DNA of 64,000 bases from Hymenobacter sp. DG25A (GTDB lineage: Bacteria; Bacteroidota; Bacteroidia; Cytophagales; Hymenobacteraceae), in contig NZ_CP012623.1 in assembly GCF_001280305.1 (NCBI RefSeq), forward strand, positions 1,302,001 through 1,366,000, written 5' to 3'. Made by a program: the position numbers and the translations under genes. The notes under the pieces were generated by a model, which made no database searches, had not been told where the DNA came from, and saw only the letters and a program-made list of their open reading frames with translations. This document shows, piece after piece, positions 45,038 through 52,374 of the stretch. How positions within the stretch are numbered: position 1 is the first letter of the stretch; each line of letters starts with the position of its first letter.

Positions 45038-45655
45038 TTACGCCTTCTTCCACTTAATGGTGCAGCCAATGGCTTTGGTAGAGCTGGTGGCGGCGGGTTT
45101 GCCGGCCAGAATATCCGTCATGGCCTGCTCCGCATATTTGGTTTTCACCTGCGAAGCATCTTCCGAGTTATCATCAATGGCGCCGATGTAGGAAACAATG
45201 AAATCAGCGCCTTTTTTCGTGACGATATACAGGTGCGGCGTGCGGGTGGCACCGTAAGTTTTAGCTACCTGTTGCGTCTCGTCGTGCAGATAGGGGAAAG
45301 GGAATTTCTGGCTGGCGGCGCGGGCCTTCATATCCCCAAAAGACTCCTCGGGCACCGCCGTAGCATCGTTGGGGTTAATGGCTACTACCGGATAGCCCTT
45401 AGGTGCATATTTCTGATGCAGTGCAATAATGCGGCTTTCGTAGGCCTGGGAAAAAGGGCAGGTGTTGCAGGTGAAGACCACTATGTAACCCTTGGTGGCC
45501 TTGTTATCGGCCAGGGAAACCATTTTGCCGTCCACGTTTTTCAGCTTGAAATCAGCGGCTTTGTCGCCGACCTGGTAGCCCGTCGGGCCCGCCACAAAGT
45601 TGCTGAGCAGCACTAGCGCCAGGCAGGCGCTAAAGAAGGAGAGGAGCTTTTTCAT
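45038..45655 (-). CDS. Exported redoxin (AhpC/TSA-like thioredoxin fold)
   Basis: The 205-residue product has a signal peptide (MKKLLSFFSACLALVLLSNF) and a thioredoxin-fold domain with the active-site motif CNTC (Cys63, Cys66) in VVFTCNTCPFSQ. The Cys-x-x-Cys pair and the AADFKLKNVDGK start put it among the periplasmic redoxin/peroxiredoxin-like proteins. It probably reduces peroxide or keeps periplasmic thiols in balance. A second thioredoxin-fold gene lies 39 bases upstream, so the two are likely one operon. Confidence 0.85.
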   Translation of the reverse strand: MKKLLSFFSACLALVLLSNFVAGPTGYQVGDKAADFKLKNVDGKMVSLADNKATKGYIVVFTCNTCPFSQAYESRIIALHQKYAPKGYPVVAINPNDATAVPEESFGDMKARAASQKFPFPYLHDETQQVAKTYGATRTPHLYIVTKKGADFIVSYIGAIDDNSEDASQVKTKYAEQAMTDILAGKPAATSSTKAIGCTIKWKKA

Positions 45656-45694
45656 ATGCGGATTGAATTTGGGTTGAATAACAAGGCTCAGGAA

Positions 45695-46177
45695 TTAGGG
45701 CAGAAACTTCTGCAGCTGAGCCGTTAGCTCGGCCTGCGTGAATTCCTGCTCAAAGGTGGCGCGTTTCTGCTTATGGTAAATCAAAGTAAAAGGTATGGCC
45801 CCCGTCCATTTCGGATCCACTTTATCAATCCAGGAATTAGGGTCGGTTTCATTCAGCAGCACTACTTCCGATTTCAGAGCCCACTTCTGCACAAAGGGTA
45901 TTACTTTCTTGTCCAGCTGCGAGGCATAATCCATGCTTACTAGCAGCACTTTTACTTTTTGTTTGGCGTAGGTGGTGTTCAGCTGCTCGAAATGCGGCAA
46001 CTCCTTCACGCACGGCGCGCACCAGGTAGCCCAGAAATTCACCACGTAGATGGTATCGTTCTGGCGGTTTAGCAGTTTCTGGAGCTCTGGTAGCTTAATC
46101 ACTCTAACCTGTTGCGCGCTGGCGGCAGTAGTGAGAAGCACGCCGGCCAGCACGGCCATCATCCGAAGTCGATTCAT
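45695..46177 (-). CDS. TlpA-family periplasmic thiol-disulfide reductase
   Basis: Starting at the ATG at 46177 (MNRLRMMAVLAGVLLTT) the product has 160 residues, with a signal peptide ending SAQ and a thioredoxin domain with NFWATWCAPCVKELPHF: Cys53 and Cys56 form the CAPC active site. TlpA/ResA-like proteins reduce periplasmic disulfides, for instance during cytochrome c maturation. It is upstream of the redoxin gene and probably cotranscribed. The longer frame from 46222 gives no better start. Confidence 0.9.
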   Translation of the reverse strand: MNRLRMMAVLAGVLLTTAASAQQVRVIKLPELQKLLNRQNDTIYVVNFWATWCAPCVKELPHFEQLNTTYAKQKVKVLLVSMDYASQLDKKVIPFVQKWALKSEVVLLNETDPNSWIDKVDPKWTGAIPFTLIYHKQKRATFEQEFTQAELTAQLQKFLP

Positions 46178-46363
46178 GTTGGGTGAAAGGCTGTTTAGGC
46201 AAAGACAGTTCAGGAAGCGCAAAGTTGCGGCGCTTAAGGGGATAAAACCGGCTGTTCATCATTTGAGTTAAAGCCTGGGATGGATAGTGTCTGCCGCTGA
46301 CAGGAGAAAACGCATGATACCGGAACCCAAGAATTCTGTTTAAGCATCGAGGGAAAAGCCTCG

Positions 46364-46371
46364 TACCTTTG
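46364..46371 (+). promoter_or_regulatory. -7 element of ispG
   Basis: TACCTTTG, exact match to TAnnTTTG, 58 bases before the ispG ATG. The -33 position reads TTT instead of TTG. Confidence 0.45.
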
Positions 46372-46429
46372 CCTTCAGCAACTTTACGCGTCCTCACGTA
46401 GTTTCTGCTACGCCCACTTTGTCCGCCGC

Positions 46430-48430
46430 ATGACCCCGACTTCCGCTTCCAAGATTTACTGCCCCAGCCTCACCGAGTATCAGCGCCGCCTCAGCCGCGA
46501 AGTAAAAATCGGCGACGTGCCCATGGGAGGCCTGAACCCTATTCGGGTGCAGAGCATGACCACCGTGGATACCATGGACACGCTGGGCTCGGTGGAGCAG
46601 ACGCTGCGCATGGTAGAGGCCGGCTGCGAGTATGTACGCATCACGGCGCCCAGCGTGAAAGAGGCCCAGAACCTGCTGGAAATCAAAAAGGAGCTGCGCA
46701 AGCGCGGCTGCCACGTGCCCCTCATTGCCGACATCCACTTCACGCCCAACGCCGCCGAGCTGGCCGCCCGCATCGTGGAGAAAGTGCGCGTAAACCCCGG
46801 CAACTACGCCGATAAGAAGAAGTTCGACATCATTGAGTATACCGACGCCAGCTACCAGGACGAGGTAAACCGCATTCGGGAGCGGTTCCGTCCGCTGGTG
46901 CAAATCTGCAAACAGTATGGTACGGCCATGCGCATCGGCACCAACCACGGCTCCCTGTCCGACCGGATTTTGTCGCGCTATGGCGACACGCCCCTGGGCA
47001 TGGTGGAGTCGGCGCTGGAGTTCCTACGCCTCTGCGAGGAAGAGAATTACTACGATGTAGTGCTCAGCATGAAGGCCAGCAACACCCAGGTAATGGTGCA
47101 GGCCTACCGCCTGCTGGTGCAGAAGCTGGACGAAGAGGGCCTGCAGCCCTACCCGCTGCACCTGGGCGTAACGGAAGCCGGCGAGGCCGAAGATGGCCGC
47201 ATCAAGTCGGCGGTAGGCATTGGCACGCTGCTGGAAGATGGCCTCGGCGACACCGTGCGCGTTTCCCTGACGGAAGCCCCCGAAGCCGAAGCCCCCGTGG
47301 CCAAAGCTCTGATTGACCGCTACACCCACCGCGCCGCCGAAGCCAAGCCTATGGCGGCGGTAACGGAAGTGCCCATCGACCCCTTCCAGTATCACCGCCG
47401 CGTGACGCGCGAAGTGCTGAACATGGGCGGCCAGAACGTGCCCCGCGTGATGGTGGATATTTCGCGCCTCGTCTCGGTAGAATATGCCGATTTGCGGGCC
47501 GTGGGCCACTTGTACTCGGCCTTTCTCGACAAGTTCCAGATGAATGACCTGGGCGCCGACTACCTATACAGCGGCCAGCGCCCCGTGCCGTTCATGCTGC
47601 CCAACGGCCTGAAGGAGGTAGTAGATTACAGCGCCTGGCTGGATGCCGGCCACCGCCCCGACCACTTCCCCGTGCTCACCCAGGCCGAGTACGCCGTGGC
47701 CGCGGCCAGGCACCCCGAGCTGAACTTCGTGTTCCATAACCTGGCTTCCCTCACCAGCGCCGCTCTGCAGCAGCTGCGCGAGGACAGCACCGCCGTGGTC
47801 ATTCTTTATACCGATAACGCCCACGCCATGCCCGAAATCCGCCGCGCGTTTTTCGAGCTGATCAACAACGGCGTCACCAACCCGGTCATCATCAACCGCC
47901 AGTACCCGGAGCTCACGCCCGAGCAAACCCAGCTCTACGCCGCCACCGACGTAGGCGGCCTGCTGCTCGACGGCCTCGGCGACGGCGTGGTGCTGAGCAC
48001 CGAGCTGCTGCCCGAGCGCCCGAAAGAGGAATGGCTCCAAAACATCGACCAGCTCAACCAGCTCAGCTTTGGCATTCTGCAGGCGGCGCGCACCCGCATG
48101 AGCAAAACGGAGTACATCAGCTGCCCCAGCTGCGGCCGCACCCTGTTCGATCTGCAGGAAACCACCGCCATGATCCGAAAGCGCACCGACCACCTGAAAG
48201 GCGTTAAAATCGGCATTATGGGCTGCATCGTGAACGGACCCGGCGAAATGGCCGACGCCGACTACGGCTACGTGGGCGTGGGCAAAGGCAAAATTGCCCT
48301 CTACCGCGGCCAGGAAGTCATCAAGAAATCCGTACCGGAAGCCCAGGCAGTGGATCAGCTTATTGAGCTAATGCGTGAGGATGGCCGATGGATTGAGCCG
48401 GTGTTGCTGGAGGAGCCAGTAGGGGTGTAG
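46430..48430 (+). CDS. ispG: 4-hydroxy-3-methylbut-2-enyl diphosphate synthase, long form
   Basis: IspG (GcpE) converts MEcPP to HMBPP in the methylerythritol-phosphate path to isoprenoids, using a 4Fe-4S cluster. The cluster ligands are Cys565, Cys568 and Cys599, with Glu606 of NGPGE as the fourth. The 666-residue length reflects the large central domain inserted between TIM barrel and cluster domain, found in Bacteroidota, Chlamydiae and plants; proteobacterial IspG is about 370. The TIM barrel (residues 20-300) has the GGLNPIRVQSMTTVDT start. Isoprenoids here could feed the carotenoid path of which a CrtA-like gene lies at 61 kb. Confidence 0.97.
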   Translation: MTPTSASKIYCPSLTEYQRRLSREVKIGDVPMGGLNPIRVQSMTTVDTMDTLGSVEQTLRMVEAGCEYVRITAPSVKEAQNLLEIKKELRKRGCHVPLIADIHFTPNAAELAARIVEKVRVNPGNYADKKKFDIIEYTDASYQDEVNRIRERFRPLVQICKQYGTAMRIGTNHGSLSDRILSRYGDTPLGMVESALEFLRLCEEENYYDVVLSMKASNTQVMVQAYRLLVQKLDEEGLQPYPLHLGVTEAGEAEDGRIKSAVGIGTLLEDGLGDTVRVSLTEAPEAEAPVAKALIDRYTHRAAEAKPMAAVTEVPIDPFQYHRRVTREVLNMGGQNVPRVMVDISRLVSVEYADLRAVGHLYSAFLDKFQMNDLGADYLYSGQRPVPFMLPNGLKEVVDYSAWLDAGHRPDHFPVLTQAEYAVAAARHPELNFVFHNLASLTSAALQQLREDSTAVVILYTDNAHAMPEIRRAFFELINNGVTNPVIINRQYPELTPEQTQLYAATDVGGLLLDGLGDGVVLSTELLPERPKEEWLQNIDQLNQLSFGILQAARTRMSKTEYISCPSCGRTLFDLQETTAMIRKRTDHLKGVKIGIMGCIVNGPGEMADADYGYVGVGKGKIALYRGQEVIKKSVPEAQAVDQLIELMREDGRWIEPVLLEEPVGV

Positions 48431-48450
48431 CAGGATACTTTTGAATAGTA

Positions 48451-48490
48451 ATAGGAAATCTTTTATCATATAAAGGTTTCCTATTTTTTT
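48451..48490 (+). terminator. Terminator of ispG
   Basis: ATAGGAAA and CTTT pair with AAAG and TTTCCTAT around an eight-base loop, followed by seven T. Confidence 0.8.
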
Positions 48491-48514
48491 GATACATACA
48501 TCTATTATTAACTC

Positions 48515-49501
48515 ATGGATCCAAATACAGATTCCCTAGATTTCTATAGACCATTTGATAGCAATGATTTTGTTTTTGAGCGATGCTTTCTTTGCGGTAT
48601 AGATCTATCAAAAAGCAATAGATCTGATGAACATATATTTCCAAAGTGGTTGCTCCATAAATTTAATCTTTGGAATGAAACACTTACTATGATTAATGGC
48701 TCTAGATTCCAGTATAAACGATTAGTTATTCCTTGCTGCAAGGAATGTAATAATGAACACTTGGCAGCAATGGAAAGTCGATTTTTGAGTTTAATGGAAA
48801 GAAAATTTGAGAACCTGAATCATGATGATGAGCAAACTATATTTCAATGGGCTTCTAAAATTTTATATGGTACTCTCTACAAAGAATTGTCATTAAAAAT
48901 GGATGTACGTAATCCTCACTTAGGACCATTGCTTACTCCAGAACAGGTAGAGAATTACGGGGCGATGCATTTACATCTACAGTCAATTCGGGTGCCGACA
49001 GAATTTATTCAACCTAAGCCTTGGTCATTATTCGTGTTTAATTATAAAGAAGATACTTATGACTATATTAATGAAATTCGCAAGCTGTGTTTTTCCATCA
49101 AACTGGGGGAAATAGGAGTGACCTTAGTATTCCAGGATAACAATGAGGTTGAAAATGTTTGTGCTCCCGTAAAAGGTTTGAATAATTTTATGCTAGATGA
49201 TTTGCAATTTATAGAAGCTACTGCTTTGGTGTTTTATGGAAAATATATTGCTGAAAATACTCCAACATATATGAATATATATTGCAAATCAACCCAGAAA
49301 ATGCAAGTGGTTTCCCTTAGAGCCTTGCGTAGTAAGCCTTGGGATGATCAAGAATATGCAGCGTTGTTAGAAGCAATGCTTGCTGCAAATGGTGTTTACT
49401 TAGATGAGCCTATATATTTAGGACCTGGTCAATTGCAAACTAGCTTGGTAGATGATGATGGAGTACTTATGATACATAAGTTGAACTCTAAAAAGGATTA
49501 G
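48515..49501 (+). CDS. HNH-like zinc protein, AT-rich
   Basis: The 328-residue product has an N-terminal zinc-finger/HNH-like region: Cys24 and Cys27 (CFLC), Glu39-His40 (DEHIFPKWL), then Cys75 and Cys78 (CCKECNNEH), with Asn79/Asn80 and His82. This C-x2-C, E-H, C-x2-C-N-x2-H layout resembles HNH endonucleases. The remaining 230 residues are not recognised; no signal peptide or membrane helix. The gene is strikingly AT-rich against its GC-rich neighbours, so it was probably acquired. HNH genes of this sort turn up in restriction and defence islands and as solitary genes; here none of the usual neighbours is present. A real nuclease is possible but unproven. Confidence 0.7.
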   Translation: MDPNTDSLDFYRPFDSNDFVFERCFLCGIDLSKSNRSDEHIFPKWLLHKFNLWNETLTMINGSRFQYKRLVIPCCKECNNEHLAAMESRFLSLMERKFENLNHDDEQTIFQWASKILYGTLYKELSLKMDVRNPHLGPLLTPEQVENYGAMHLHLQSIRVPTEFIQPKPWSLFVFNYKEDTYDYINEIRKLCFSIKLGEIGVTLVFQDNNEVENVCAPVKGLNNFMLDDLQFIEATALVFYGKYIAENTPTYMNIYCKSTQKMQVVSLRALRSKPWDDQEYAALLEAMLAANGVYLDEPIYLGPGQLQTSLVDDDGVLMIHKLNSKKD

Positions 49502-49547
49502 TTAAAAAGCCATAAAACATCCGCGCCGCTCACCCGTCTACCTCACC

Positions 49548-50210
49548 ATGAAGATCAAAGCAATTCTGACCGGGGCAACCGGCATGGTGGGTGAGGGGGT
49601 ACTGCACGAGTGTCTGAACCACCCGGAGGTAGAGCAGGTACTATCCATCAGCCGCAAGCCCAGCGGCATTACCCACCCCAAGCTGCGCGAAATCCTGCAC
49701 GAGAATTTCCAGGATTTATCACCCATTCAGGACCAGCTGACGGGCTACAACGCCTGCTTTTTCTGCCTGGGTGTGTCATCCGTAGGCATGAAGGAGCCGG
49801 AGTACCGCCGCCTGACCTACGACCTTACGCTGCATTTCGCCCACACCCTGATGCCGCGCAACCCCGGCCTCACGTTCTGCTACGTGTCCGGTGCCGGCAC
49901 CGACAGCACCGAGAAGGGCCGCCAAATGTGGGCCCGCGTGAAAGGAAAGACGGAAAATGATTTGCTGAAGCTGGGCTTCGCGCACGCTTATATGTTCCGC
50001 CCCGGCTTCATGCAGGCCACCCCGGGCTTGCAGCATACCTTGCCGTATTACAAATACTTCGGGTGGCTGTATCCGGCCCTGCGGAAGTTCCTGCCGCAAT
50101 ATGTCTCTACCTTAAAGGAGCTGGGGCTGGCCATGATTAACGTAGTGCAAAAAGGCTACTTCAAACCGGTGCTGGAAGTACCCAATATTGTGGCGCTTGC
50201 CAAGGGGTAA
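49548..50210 (+). CDS. NAD(P)-binding Rossmann-fold epimerase-like protein
   Basis: The 220-residue product has the glycine-rich loop TGATGMVGEG at residues 8-17 and a short atypical SDR body of the NAD-dependent epimerase/NmrA type. The active-site YxxxK pair is not obvious, so it may be a reductase with an alternative set-up or a nucleotide sensor. Substrate unknown. The gene follows the HNH-like gene by 46 bases; composition differs sharply from it. Palindromic repeats of both families lie downstream. Confidence 0.85.
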   Translation: MKIKAILTGATGMVGEGVLHECLNHPEVEQVLSISRKPSGITHPKLREILHENFQDLSPIQDQLTGYNACFFCLGVSSVGMKEPEYRRLTYDLTLHFAHTLMPRNPGLTFCYVSGAGTDSTEKGRQMWARVKGKTENDLLKLGFAHAYMFRPGFMQATPGLQHTLPYYKYFGWLYPALRKFLPQYVSTLKELGLAMINVVQKGYFKPVLEVPNIVALAKG

Positions 50211-50231
50211 CAAGGATGACAAACTTATAAC

Positions 50232-50443
50232 GTCATGCTGAGCGCAGTTGAACCGAAGGTCGCCGTAGGCAAGCATCTCTACCGCTTCGCCTGTCATCCT
50301 GAGCTGGCGAAGGACCTTATCACGCTAGAACCAGTCGTTGTTTCGATGGTCGTTCAGCCCTAATAAGGTCCTTCGCCAGCTCAGGATGACAGATAGTTTG
50401 GCAACATCAGCCTGCGAGATGCTTCGACTGCGCTCAGCATGAC
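50232..50443. repeat. Type-A palindromic repeat, copy 1, split by a type-B element
   Basis: The left arm (GTCATGCTGAGCGCAGTTGA, 50232 on) and right arm (complement, ending 50443) are of type A; the loop between them holds a complete type-B element. A complete, uninterrupted type-A copy is about 93-96 bases. A partial, degenerate right arm follows at 50471-50499. Confidence 0.8.
50293..50390. repeat. Type-B palindromic repeat, copy 2, nested inside type A
   Basis: A 98-base element, arms perfectly complementary for 26 bases from the edge (variable bases TG/CA), loop with AGTCGTTGTT. It sits within the loop of a type-A element. Confidence 0.85.
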
Positions 50444-50470
50444 CGTGCTTTTGTCAAAACCTCAGCCCGC

Positions 50471-50499
50471 GAGATGCTTCGGCTCTGCCTCTGCATGAC
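50471..50499. repeat. Degenerate type-A half repeat
   Basis: GAGATGCTTCGG followed by a decayed inner arm and CTGCATGAC, similar to the type-A right arm, 27 bases after the first copy. Confidence 0.55.
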
Positions 50500-50549
50500 A
50501 TCCTTTTAGCTTTGAGGAGGGCAGGCAACCGGCGCCAGAGGCTATTCGC

Positions 50550-50557
50550 TACCTTTG
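50550..50557 (+). promoter_or_regulatory. -7 element of the HAD hydrolase gene
   Basis: TACCTTTG, exact match to TAnnTTTG, 20 bases before the ATG at 50578. Confidence 0.45.
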
Positions 50558-50577
50558 CCGTGCATTCTCCCTACTGC

Positions 50578-51246
50578 ATGATTCGAACCGTCATTTTTGA
50601 TATGGATGGTGTGCTGGTTGACACCGAGCCGCTCCACCACGACGCCTTTTTTCGCCACTTTGCCGAACTGGGCATTCCCATGACGCGGGAAGAATATGCC
50701 ACCTTCCTCGGCTCTTCCACCCGCAATGTGTACCAGCTGCTTAAGGAGCAGTTTGGCCTGCAGCAGGACGTGGAAGCGCTGATCCGCCGCAAGCGGGAGC
50801 TGTTTGGGGTTTCCTTCGAAGAATCGACGGAGCTGGAGTTGCTGCCGGGCGCCCGCGTATTAATTGAGGAGCTGTTCCGGTGGGGCATGCCCCTGCAACT
50901 GGCTTCCTCGGCTTCCAAAGAAACCATTGACCGGGTTTTCACCCGCTTCGGGCTGTACCCGTATTTCGACAACCTGGTGAGTGGGGAGGATTTCCCGAAG
51001 TCGAAGCCCGACCCGGCCATTTTCCTGCACGCGGCCAAGCTAAGCGGCATGCCTCCCCGGGAATGTTTGGTTATTGAAGACTCTGCCAACGGCGTAACAG
51101 CGGCTAAAGCCGCGGGAATGTTCTGCATCGGCTACCGCAGCGAGCATTCCGAAGGCCAGGACCTGCACCACGCCGACCACGTTGTATCGCACCTGAGTCA
51201 ACTGAACTCCGCTACCATTCAGACGTTCGGCGTACCAGCGTACTAG
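50578..51246 (+). CDS. HAD-superfamily hydrolase, beta-phosphoglucomutase-like
   Basis: The 222-residue product (MIRTVIFDMDGVLVDTEP) has the HAD nucleophile motif DMDG, with Asp8 and Asp10 and the helical cap of the subclass I family after it. Motif II (ASSASKE) and motif IV (EDSANGV, for magnesium) are present. The closest named relatives are beta-phosphoglucomutases and phosphatases of sugar phosphates. The longer frame from 50512 is rejected because its start lies before the promoter element. No sugar operon surrounds it. Confidence 0.9.
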   Translation: MIRTVIFDMDGVLVDTEPLHHDAFFRHFAELGIPMTREEYATFLGSSTRNVYQLLKEQFGLQQDVEALIRRKRELFGVSFEESTELELLPGARVLIEELFRWGMPLQLASSASKETIDRVFTRFGLYPYFDNLVSGEDFPKSKPDPAIFLHAAKLSGMPPRECLVIEDSANGVTAAKAAGMFCIGYRSEHSEGQDLHHADHVVSHLSQLNSATIQTFGVPAY

Positions 51247-51285
51247 TTTTCAATCGTCTGTTTTCAACAGCCTTTTTATAAACCT

Positions 51286-51385
51286 TTCATCCTGAGCTTC
51301 GCGAAGGACCTTCTCACGCATGCACAAGTCGTTGTTATCCGAGGCGTTCTAACGTGAGAAGGTCCTTCGCCAAGCTCAGAATGAC
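51286..51385. repeat. Type-B palindromic repeat, copy 3
   Basis: A 100-base element with TCATCCTGAGC at the left and the complement (one mismatch) at the right; loop has AGTCGTTGTT and GTTCT. It is 39 bases after the HAD gene stop. Confidence 0.85.
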
Positions 51386-51506
51386 AGACTGTTATGTTAT
51401 AAAAATTATTGTGGGAGAGCAGAGGAAGGCTATTTAAGGCTTGAGGCCACTGGCACTTCTCTTCAAACTACGTAGTTATCAAAAGATAAACCGTGAGGCT
51501 TGCCGG

Positions 51507-51827
51507 ATGAACAAACGCACACTAAACCTGCCGGAGCTGGGGTTGCTGCTGTTTTTACTGCGCGGCCAGGCTGGCGCTGAGCGTTTATTGGGAGAGCTGC
51601 ATACAGCCCAGGTAACGGAGCTAAATACCGACGGAACCGGTAGTCTTCGGTTTGTGGGGAAGCAGCCGGACCGGCGGCTGGGCGAGCTGATTGCCCGCAC
51701 CCAGTTCCTGGACGATGACGGCGTAGTGGTCCTGGTTTCCCTGTATCTGGATCAGGCAGGGGACCTGTATGAGCTGGACTGCTGGAAAGTGGACGACACC
51801 GCCGTGCGGCGGATTCCGGCATTCTAA
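51507..51827 (+). CDS. Small hypothetical protein, DUF6984-like
   Basis: From the ATG at 51507 the product has 106 residues (MNKRTLNLPELGLLLFLLRG). The final third, DDGVVVLVSLYLDQAGDLYELDCWK, resembles the C-terminus of DUF6984 proteins; the match is by eye and may be wrong. It converges on the NTF2-like gene with a gap of 9 bases. Confidence 0.6.
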   Translation: MNKRTLNLPELGLLLFLLRGQAGAERLLGELHTAQVTELNTDGTGSLRFVGKQPDRRLGELIARTQFLDDDGVVVLVSLYLDQAGDLYELDCWKVDDTAVRRIPAF

Positions 51828-51836
51828 CCTAACAGG

Positions 51837-52295
51837 CTATTTGCACTTCTCCTTGCGGCGCGTGTCAATGATGTGCGCAATCTTCCAGCCCTCGGCTAGC
51901 TTCACCAGCTGAAAGGAATTGTAGCCGCAATGGCTGAAGGTAGTGCCCAGGTAAAACTCATAGGGCGTCCAGACGCTGGCCAGGTTGGCGTCAATCAGAA
52001 TTTTATCGAAGCTGATGCGCTCATCCCATACTTCCTTGTGGGGCGTGCCCACGGCTTTCACGAACTCACTAGGGTTTTCCGGCCGCAGCTCGGTGGTGCC
52101 TTTGCGGTTGGCAATGGTGTGAAATATGGCGCCGGGAGCCAGCGTGGAGCGGACCAGGGTGCTGTCGCCCTTGCGCATTCCATCAAAGAACGTAGCAATG
52201 GTTTTCTTCACGGCCGCTTCTTCCAAAGCCCCGGACTGGGCCTTCGCTACTGGAAGAAACGCTAAAAAGGAACAGATGAGCAGCAGGATTTTCAT
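51837..52295 (-). CDS. Exported NTF2-like (SnoaL/DUF4440-type) protein
   Basis: From the ATG at 52295 (MKILLLICSFLAFLPVAKAQ) the 152-residue product has a signal peptide and an NTF2-like fold: a helix (AAVKKTIATFFDGMRKGD), beta strands, and a cone-shaped sheet ending GWKIAHIIDT. DUF4440 members bind small hydrophobic molecules or act as ketosteroid-isomerase-like enzymes; no active site can be named. The serine hydrolase gene ends 80 bases upstream in the same direction. Confidence 0.82.
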   Translation of the reverse strand: MKILLLICSFLAFLPVAKAQSGALEEAAVKKTIATFFDGMRKGDSTLVRSTLAPGAIFHTIANRKGTTELRPENPSEFVKAVGTPHKEVWDERISFDKILIDANLASVWTPYEFYLGTTFSHCGYNSFQLVKLAEGWKIAHIIDTRRKEKCK

Positions 52296-52374
52296 ATCAG
52301 GAAGGAGTGACCGGGAATAGGCGAAGATAGGGGAAAACCAGCCTCCCGGCACGCAGCACTAACCCGCCCTACCG

